A stretch of 10,692 nucleotides of DNA from an uncultured cyanobacterium (GTDB lineage Bacteria > Cyanobacteriota > Cyanobacteriia > PCC-6307 > Cyanobiaceae): the NCBI GenBank assembly GCA_903934745.1, contig CAIZOZ010000513.1, forward strand, positions 1 to 10,692, in the 5' to 3' direction. Positions 6,272 to 10,692 of this stretch are shown here, one piece after another. Below the pieces are notes generated by a model, which saw nothing but the letters and a program-made list of their open reading frames with translations, searched no databases and was not told where the DNA came from. Position numbers and translations under genes: made by a program. Each line of letters begins with the position of its first letter. Position 1 is the first letter of the stretch.

Positions 6272-7162
6272 TCAGCCCTGTTCAGCGATGTTGAACTCTG
6301 GGCTCGCCAGCTGGCGCTCAATCGATGCCGGCACAGCCTCGAAGCCCCCTCGTTGCCAGCGGGGACTCCAGATCTCACAGCCAGCGCTCACGGTCGCGGC
6401 CCGGACTGGATCCGGCCGGTGATAGCGGGGAGCATCGACGGCGGCAAAAGTCCAGCTCCACCAGCCACTGGGATACATCGGCACCCAGCCATACATCGGA
6501 TCGGCATGGCCGAACACCTGGCGCAGCAATCGCACGATGTCGATGTGCACCTGGCGAAAAGCCTCCGGCGATTCGCTCTGGGTGACGAAGATGCCGCCGG
6601 GCCTGAGGATGCGACGGCAGTGCTCGAAGAAGGACCGGTTGAACAGGCCTTCAGCCGGGCCGGCAGGATCGGAGCCATCGACGATCACCACGTCGTAGCT
6701 GGCCTCAGCCGCTGCCGCCACCCAGGCGATGCCGTCGCCGACGGTGAGCCGCAGGCGAGGGTCGCTCCAGGCGCTGCCGCCGATGCTGGGCAGGTGCTGC
6801 TGGCACAGCTCCACCACCAGGCCATCGATCTCGACCAGATCCAGCTGCTGCACGCCCGGATGGCGCAGGCATTCGCGGGCCGTGCCGCCATCGCCGCCAC
6901 CCACGATCAACACCCGTTCGATCGAGGCGGCGCCGCAGAGAGCCGGATGCACGATCGCCTCGTGGTAATGACGCTCCTGACGCTCGGCCGTCATCCAGCA
7001 GCCATCGAGCAGCAAACCCTTGCCGTAGGCCAGGCTGTCGATGATCGTGACCCGTTGGTAGGGGCTGGACTGCTCGGCAATCACCGTGGCTTCCAGGCCG
7101 TAACGGACACCGTTGAGGTGCTCGTCGATCCAGCCCGGGGAACTGCCGTTGTTGTCGCTCAT
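6272..7162 (-). CDS. speE: Spermidine synthase (polyamine aminopropyltransferase)
   Basis: This 296-residue protein fits SpeE, which transfers an aminopropyl group from decarboxylated S-adenosylmethionine to putrescine in the cytoplasm. Seen in the sequence: SSPYQRVTI (32-40) from the N-terminal beta-strand domain, LLLDG (50-54), ERHYHEAIVHP (63-73), the nucleotide-binding loop VLIVGGGDGGTARE (84-97), DLVEID (108-113), LTVGDGIAWV (139-148), and the gate and catalytic segment YDVVIVDGSDPAGPAEGLF (156-174), with the likely catalytic Asp162. PGGIFVTQSESP (188-199) and the GWWSWTFA strand near residue 240 are also typical. It shares a pathway with speB, but the two are now split by a plus-strand gene. 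Its start lies 58 bp from the divergent carbonic anhydrase gene. No clear ribosome-binding site is visible. Some bacterial SpeE homologues make other polyamines, so the product specificity is inferred. Confidence 0.95.
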   Translation of the reverse strand: MSDNNGSSPGWIDEHLNGVRYGLEATVIAEQSSPYQRVTIIDSLAYGKGLLLDGCWMTAERQERHYHEAIVHPALCGAASIERVLIVGGGDGGTARECLRHPGVQQLDLVEIDGLVVELCQQHLPSIGGSAWSDPRLRLTVGDGIAWVAAAAEASYDVVIVDGSDPAGPAEGLFNRSFFEHCRRILRPGGIFVTQSESPEAFRQVHIDIVRLLRQVFGHADPMYGWVPMYPSGWWSWTFAAVDAPRYHRPDPVRAATVSAGCEIWSPRWQRGGFEAVPASIERQLASPEFNIAEQG

Positions 7163-7220
7163 GGGCCGGTGGGATGGCTGCTCCAGCTAAACCTCTGACC
7201 AGGCCCCCTGTCACGAACCC
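7163..7220. promoter_or_regulatory. Shared divergent promoter region of speE and the carbonic anhydrase gene
   Basis: These 58 bp are all that separates two divergent start codons, so both promoters must lie here or run into the coding ends. I see no convincing -35/-10 pair and no NtcA-type GTA-N8-TAC site. The assignment rests on gene geometry only. Confidence 0.35.
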
Positions 7221-7976
7221 ATGGCACATGATCGATCCCAGCGCCAGCCGCCGCTGGGGCGGCGGCGGTTTTTGCGGGGGCTGACCCTGATCAGCGCCGT
7301 GCTGGCCCTGCCGCCGCAGCGGCTTGAGGCGGCCACCCTGTCCCTGGAGCAGCGGTTGCAGTTGTGCCAACCCCCGGGCGATCCGCTGCAGGAGCTGTTG
7401 CGGCGCAATCGGGAAGTTGCCGCCGTCTGGGCCGAGGCCGATCGCAGCGGTGATCCGCTGCAACGGGCGCGCCTGCTGCAGGAGCGCTGGCCGCTGCACT
7501 GTGCGCTGCGACCCCGGACCCTGGCTCAGGGGCAGCGACCCTGGGCAGCGGTGCTGGCCTGCGCTGATTCACGGGTGGCACCGGAGTGGATCTTTGCCAC
7601 GAGCTCGGGTGAGCTGTTTGAAGTGCGCACCGCCGGCAACACCGCCTCCGATGCGGGCGTCGCCTCACTGGACTACGCGGTGGCCGAGCTGGCGGTGCCG
7701 CTGATCCTGGTGCTGGGCCACAGCGGCTGCGGGGCCGTGGCAGCGGCGCTGGATCGCAAGCCGCTGACACCGCTGCTGGAGGAGCTGGTGCTGCCGATCC
7801 GGGCGGCTCTGCCCCCCGGCGCCAGCCTGGCCGAGGCGGTGGCCGCCCACACCCGCGCGGCCGCTGAGGCCCTGCCGCGGCGCAGTGCCCTGCTGGCTGA
7901 TGCGCAGGCGGCGGGCCGGCTTGCGATCCAGCCGGCCTATCTGGACATCGGCAGCGGCCAGGTGAGCCTGCTGTAA
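7221..7976 (+). CDS. Beta-class carbonic anhydrase with Tat signal peptide
   Basis: This 251-residue protein is a beta-carbonic anhydrase, interconverting CO2 and bicarbonate. The zinc ligands are Cys114 in LACADSRVAPE, His167 and Cys170 in LVLGHSGCGAV. Asp116 and Arg118 form the usual active-site dyad. EVRTAGNTA (134-142) and GVASLDYAV (146-154) are family segments. The N-terminus carries GRRRFLRG (13-20), matching the twin-arginine pattern RRxFL, then a hydrophobic run LTLISAVLAL and a likely cleavage after LEA at residue 37. Export of a folded zinc enzyme by Tat to the periplasm or thylakoid lumen is therefore predicted. From memory, Synechocystis EcaB is a known periplasmic beta-type relative. 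The length is normal for a beta enzyme plus a signal. arfB follows 14 bp downstream, which suggests co-transcription. A BicA transporter gene lies 1.7 kb away, so a role in inorganic carbon supply is plausible. Confidence 0.92.
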   Translation: MAHDRSQRQPPLGRRRFLRGLTLISAVLALPPQRLEAATLSLEQRLQLCQPPGDPLQELLRRNREVAAVWAEADRSGDPLQRARLLQERWPLHCALRPRTLAQGQRPWAAVLACADSRVAPEWIFATSSGELFEVRTAGNTASDAGVASLDYAVAELAVPLILVLGHSGCGAVAAALDRKPLTPLLEELVLPIRAALPPGASLAEAVAAHTRAAAEALPRRSALLADAQAAGRLAIQPAYLDIGSGQVSLL

Positions 7977-7990
7977 GCCATCCTGCGGGG

Positions 7991-8431
7991 ATGGGCGCCG
8001 CCGATCTACCGATCAACGAGACGCTGGTGCTACCGGCGGCGGAGCTGGGTTGGCGTTTTTCACGCGCCTCCGGCCCGGGCGGCCAGGGGGTGAACACCAC
8101 CGATTCGCGGGTGGAACTGGTGTTTGATCTGGCGGCCAGCCAGGCACTGCCGGAGCCCTTGCGGCAACGGGCCCTGGCGCGGCTGCAAGGGCGGCTGACG
8201 GCTGGGGTGCTGGTGGTGGTGGCCGCCGAGCACCGCTCCCAGTGGCTCAATCGCCAGGCAGCCCAGAAACGCCTGGCCGAGCTGCTGCGCCAGGCGATCG
8301 CGCCACCGCCGCCACTGCGGCGACGCACCCGTCCCACCAGGGGATCCCAGGAGCGGCGACTGGCGACCAAAAACCGCCGCGGCGCGATCAAGGCCCAGCG
8401 GCGGGGGAAGGGGGGCGGAACGGAGGAGTGA
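7991..8431 (+). CDS. arfB: ArfB/YaeJ-type peptidyl-tRNA hydrolase (ribosome rescue)
   Basis: This 146-residue protein matches ArfB, which enters stalled ribosomes and hydrolyses peptidyl-tRNA. The class-I release-factor loop is clear: RFSRASGPGGQGVNTTDSRV (22-41), with the catalytic GGQ at 30-32. The rest of the small alpha/beta domain follows, including the AAEHRSQWLNRQAAQKRL segment. A proline run then leads into a basic tail of about 35 residues rich in Arg and Lys (RRRTRPTRGSQERRL and onward). In E. coli ArfB the equivalent tail lies in the empty mRNA channel. The lack of a stop-codon-recognition domain separates it from PrfA and PrfB. It starts 14 bp after the carbonic anhydrase stop, and no separate promoter or good Shine-Dalgarno sequence is visible, so translational coupling is possible. 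A diverged copy of the tail lies about 150 bp downstream. Confidence 0.93.
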   Translation: MGAADLPINETLVLPAAELGWRFSRASGPGGQGVNTTDSRVELVFDLAASQALPEPLRQRALARLQGRLTAGVLVVVAAEHRSQWLNRQAAQKRLAELLRQAIAPPPPLRRRTRPTRGSQERRLATKNRRGAIKAQRRGKGGGTEE

Positions 8432-8581
8432 AGACCGGGCCCGAGAAGCCGCGGCCAGGAGCTTCAACGCGAGACCACCCGACCCGGAGGATCCACCGCT
8501 CACCCGGGCTGGTACCGCAGCGTTCAGAGCCGAGCACGGTCATCGTCGGGCCCTGATCGGGACTGGCGGGGCCATGGATCG

Positions 8582-8695
8582 CCGCGCCGCCCGAGCAAGC
8601 CCAGCGGCGGCTCGGTGGAGCGCCGGCTCAAGGCCAAGCGACAGCGGGGATCGGTCAAGAACCACCGGCGGCAGGGTCCGCCTGAGGAGGGGTAG
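8582..8695 (+). pseudogene. Remnant of a second ArfB C-terminal tail
   Basis: In one plus-strand frame these codons read PRRPSKPSGGSVERRL, then KAKRQRGSVKNHRRQ, then a short end and a TAG stop at 8693-8695. Aligned without gaps to the tail of the intact arfB just upstream, about 15 of 29 residues are identical (pattern RR..-P..GS-ERRL--K--RG--K--RR). The DNA has diverged at most third positions, so this is an old or foreign paralogue rather than a recent tandem copy. I find no GGQ loop and no convincing rest of the domain between 8432 and 8581, so only the tail survives. The fragment overlaps the last 13 codons of mazG in antisense. A new short reading frame using this tail is conceivable, but no start codon with a ribosome-binding site is visible. 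Confidence 0.7.
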
Positions 8696-9548
8696 GGAGC
8701 AGCGTCTCCTCCGCGCGGATCTGGGCCTTGGCCGCCCGCCAGTGGCCCTCCAGTTCGGCGAGTCCGCGACCGCCGAGGTCGCCGCCCAGGGCGGCCTCCA
8801 CCCGGGAGAAGCGATCGAGGAAGCGGCGGTTGGTGCCGGCCAGACCCTCTTCGGGATTGAGTTGGCACCAACGGGCCACGTTCACCAGGGTGAACATCAC
8901 GTCGCCCAGTTCCTCCTGGGCATGGGCCCGGTTGCCGCTGGCCACGGCCTGCCGCAGTTCGTCCATCTCCTCCTGCACCTTGGCCCACACCCCCTCGATG
9001 GCGTCCCACTCGAAGCCGGCGGCGGCGGCCTTGCGGGAGATGGTCATGGCGCCGGCCAGGGCCGGCTGGCCGCGCACCTGTTCCGCCAGCCGGTCACTGA
9101 GGGGACTGGCGGTGACCCGCTGCTGGCGCTCGGCGGCCTTGATCGCCTCCCAGCTGCGGCGCACGGCCTCGAGGTCGTCGGCCCGCTCCGCCGCCGGGTC
9201 GAACACGTGCGGATGGCGGCGCACCAGCTTGTCCGTGATGGCGGTGGCGACGGCAGCCAGATCGAAGCGTCCCGTTTCACTGGCGATGCGGGCATGCAGG
9301 ACCACCTGCAGCAACAGATCGCCCAGCTCTTCGGCCAGCGGGCCGTCATCGCCCTGGCGGATCGCATCAGCCACCTCGTGGGCCTCCTCGAGCACGTAGG
9401 GGATCAGGGTGCTGTGGGTCTGGGCCAGGTCCCAGGGGCAGCCTCCCTGCGGATCCCGCAGCCGGGCCACGATGGCCACCAGCTCGCCGAGGGCCGCCAG
9501 GGTGGCCCCATCAGCATCAGAAGGGGAAGGCGGCCGGGAACCGGACAT
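8655..9548 (-). CDS. mazG: MazG nucleoside triphosphate pyrophosphohydrolase
   Basis: This 297-residue protein has the two-domain layout of full-length bacterial MazG, which hydrolyses (d)NTPs to monophosphates and pyrophosphate and is linked to cleaning the nucleotide pool and to stress responses. Domain one begins LRDPQGGCPWDLAQTH (30-45), with metal-binding acids in LEEAHEVADA (Glu54, Glu55, Glu58) and EELGDLLLQ (Glu73, Glu74, Asp77). Domain two has VQEEMDELR (Glu193, Glu194, Glu197) and QEELGDVMF (Glu212, Glu213, Asp216). Both ExxE-12-28-ExxD modules look intact. KLVRRHPHVF (107-116) is a typical linker feature. The C-terminus past the second domain is a Pro/Ala/Gly-rich tail ending AAGGS, whose last codons overlap the ArfB-tail remnant. 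bicA lies upstream in the same direction, 107 bp away across a tandem repeat. Confidence 0.95.
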   Translation of the reverse strand: MSGSRPPSPSDADGATLAALGELVAIVARLRDPQGGCPWDLAQTHSTLIPYVLEEAHEVADAIRQGDDGPLAEELGDLLLQVVLHARIASETGRFDLAAVATAITDKLVRRHPHVFDPAAERADDLEAVRRSWEAIKAAERQQRVTASPLSDRLAEQVRGQPALAGAMTISRKAAAAGFEWDAIEGVWAKVQEEMDELRQAVASGNRAHAQEELGDVMFTLVNVARWCQLNPEEGLAGTNRRFLDRFSRVEAALGGDLGGRGLAELEGHWRAAKAQIRAEETLLPTPPQADPAAGGS

Positions 9549-9583
9549 CGCAGGGAAGGGGAATCACCGGGACCATCTTTGAC

Positions 9584-9646
9584 GAGGGAACAGCCGTGGC
9601 GATGCGACAGCCGTGGCGAGGGAACAGCCGTGGCGAGGGAACAGCC
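9584..9646. repeat. 17-bp tandem repeat, about 3.7 copies
   Basis: The unit GAGGGAACAGCCGTGGC occurs at 9584-9600 and 9618-9634. A variant starting GATGCGACAG is at 9601-9617, and a 12-bp partial copy at 9635-9646. The array fills most of the 107-bp gap between the bicA stop and the mazG start, both on the minus strand. It therefore lies in the mazG leader or a bicA-mazG read-through transcript. I see no inverted symmetry within the unit. Copy number is likely to vary between strains. Confidence 0.85.
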
Positions 9647-9655
9647 CCGGGCGGA

Positions 9656-10692
9656 TCAGGCCAGGCCCGCGACGGCCTGCTGCAGGGCGTCGTGGCGGCT
9701 GAGGGTGGTGCGCTCCAGCGGCAGCTTGGCGTACAGCCCGAGCTTCTCGAGGCGCTGGCGGGTGGTGCCGCTGGCGCCCACCACGAACACCTGGCGACCC
9801 TTCTCGATCGCTTCCTCGACGGCCAGTTCCACCGCCAGGGCTGCAGTGACGCCGAGGTGGGAGACCTCGGTGAGATCGAACACCACGGCCTTGCAGACGC
9901 CGATGGCGTTGTGCTCGCGGCCGATCGCCTTGGCCACCCCGAAGATCATCGCCCCGGTGAGCTGGAACAGCAGCACCTCACCCTTGCCCTGGTCCAGCAG
10001 GGTCTTCTCTTCCGGGTTGAGCAGCAGATCGCCGTCGCCGGTGGAGATCGACTTGACCGACTTGCTCTGCAGAGCGCTCATCTTGTCGATCGTGAGGATG
10101 TTGGCGATGAACACGCCGATCCCCACCGCAGCAATCAGGTCCACCAGCACGGTGAGCCCGATCACCAGATACATGATCAGCGCCCCGGTGATCGAGATGC
10201 GGTGGGCGCGTTTGAGGAAGCCCCAGTCGACGATGTCGAAGCCCACCTTCAGGGCGATACCGGCCAGCACGGCCTGGGGGATCTGGGCCGCCAGCCGGGT
10301 GCCGGCCAGGATCACCAGCATCAGGATCAGGGCGCGGCTGATGCCGGAGAGGGCACTGCGGCCCCCCGCCTGAATGTTGACGACGGTGCCCATGGTGGCG
10401 CCGGCGCCGGCGATACCGCCGAACAGGCCGGAGACCAGGTTGCCCAGGCCCTGGCCGATCAATTCCTTGTTGGGATCGTGCTCGGTGCGGGTGATGCTGT
10501 CGGCGATCACGGCGGTGAGCAGGGCGTCGATGCAGCCGAGCATGCCGAGCACCGCGGCATCGATCAGCATCACCCGGAGCTGGGGCAGCTCGAAGTGGGG
10601 CAGCTGCAGAGTGGGGAAACCGGAGGCGATTTCACCGATGCGGCGGATGTCCTCGCCACCGGCTGCTGCGCCGCCGCCGCTCCCGGTGAGCA
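9656..10692 (-). CDS. bicA: BicA-type SulP sodium/bicarbonate transporter, C-terminal part (start beyond window)
   Basis: The frame runs off the right edge and encodes about 345 C-terminal residues. By comparison with BicA (about 560 residues, from memory), some 220 N-terminal residues are missing. BicA takes up bicarbonate across the plasma membrane with low affinity and high flux, driven by sodium. The match to Synechocystis BicA as I remember it is close: RRIGEI, LIDAAVLGMLGCIDALLT, ADSITRTEHDPNKELIGQG, then GGIAGAGATMGTVVNIQAGG. The Asp and Thr of CIDALLT (codons 10526-10528 and 10514-10516) and the GAGATMGT loop (10385-10408) correspond to bicarbonate-coordinating positions in the BicA structure. 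A cytoplasmic STAS domain follows, at about 9676-9982 (EVLLFQLTGAMIFGVAKAI and VVFDLTEVSHLGVTAA). A GTG at 10573 lies within the membrane domain and is not the start. Confidence 0.92.
   Translation of the reverse strand, partial: LTGSGGGAAAGGEDIRRIGEIASGFPTLQLPHFELPQLRVMLIDAAVLGMLGCIDALLTAVIADSITRTEHDPNKELIGQGLGNLVSGLFGGIAGAGATMGTVVNIQAGGRSALSGISRALILMLVILAGTRLAAQIPQAVLAGIALKVGFDIVDWGFLKRAHRISITGALIMYLVIGLTVLVDLIAAVGIGVFIANILTIDKMSALQSKSVKSISTGDGDLLLNPEEKTLLDQGKGEVLLFQLTGAMIFGVAKAIGREHNAIGVCKAVVFDLTEVSHLGVTAALAVELAVEEAIEKGRQVFVVGASGTTRQRLEKLGLYAKLPLERTTLSRHDALQQAVAGLA

Noticed and set aside
5410..6378. Open frame of 322 codons on the minus strand
   Set aside because: It is antisense to the phosphatase domain and runs into the end of speE in another frame. 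It contains no recognisable motif.
570..8301. HIP1 octamer GCGATCGC as a cyanobacterial signature
   Set aside because: I found only two copies (570-577 and 8294-8301) in this GC-rich window, too few to argue enrichment. The organism call rests on the genes instead.
8432..8581. Rest of a decayed ArfB domain between arfB and the tail remnant
   Set aside because: I read all three plus frames and found no GGQ loop and only a possible AEH match. That is not enough to extend the remnant upstream.
8574..10373. Open frame of 599 codons on the plus strand
   Set aside because: It runs antisense across mazG, the tandem repeat and bicA. Its product is low-complexity, while the minus strand encodes two clear families.

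Overview
The window looks like a chromosomal segment of a high-GC picocyanobacterium of the Cyanobium/Synechococcus type. The basis is gene content and family resemblance: a BicA-type bicarbonate transporter, a cyanobacterial-type SpeB and SpeE, GcvT, AspRS and MazG, in dense GC-rich DNA. From memory, minus-strand speE-speB-gcvT-aspS with mazG nearby is a recurring order in marine Synechococcus and Prochlorococcus. I could not check this by search.

Layout. All the minus-strand genes are housekeeping or core genes. From left to right they are the 5' end of aspS (1-273), gcvT (455-1612), speB (2634-3569), speE (6272-7162), mazG (8655-9548) and the 3' part of bicA (9656-10692, cut by the window edge). 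Three plus-strand blocks are interleaved. Block one is a small Cys-rich ORF (1811-2071) and a stand-alone cyclic-nucleotide-binding-fold protein (2172-2570). Block two is a large membrane-anchored sensor phosphatase (4087-6159). Block three is a Tat-exported beta-carbonic anhydrase (7221-7976) followed after 14 bp by an ArfB-type peptidyl-tRNA hydrolase (7991-8431). Just beyond arfB, at 8582-8695, is a decayed second copy of an ArfB C-terminal tail. It overlaps the 3' end of mazG in antisense.

Function. SpeB and SpeE serve polyamine synthesis, GcvT serves the glycine cleavage step of photorespiration, and AspRS and ArfB serve translation. The carbonic anhydrase and BicA both handle inorganic carbon. 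The phosphatase has an extracytoplasmic Cache-like sensor, a HAMP domain and a SpoIIE/RsbU-type PP2C domain, and its metal-binding Asp residues look intact. Its first two thirds are clearly AT-richer than the surrounding DNA, which suggests acquisition or a chimeric origin.

Most worth following up: the ArfB-tail remnant, the sensor phosphatase and its composition break, the stand-alone cNMP-fold protein with an altered binding cassette and a TTG start, and the 17-bp tandem repeat between bicA and mazG. I see no CRISPR array, tRNA, rRNA or insertion sequence.
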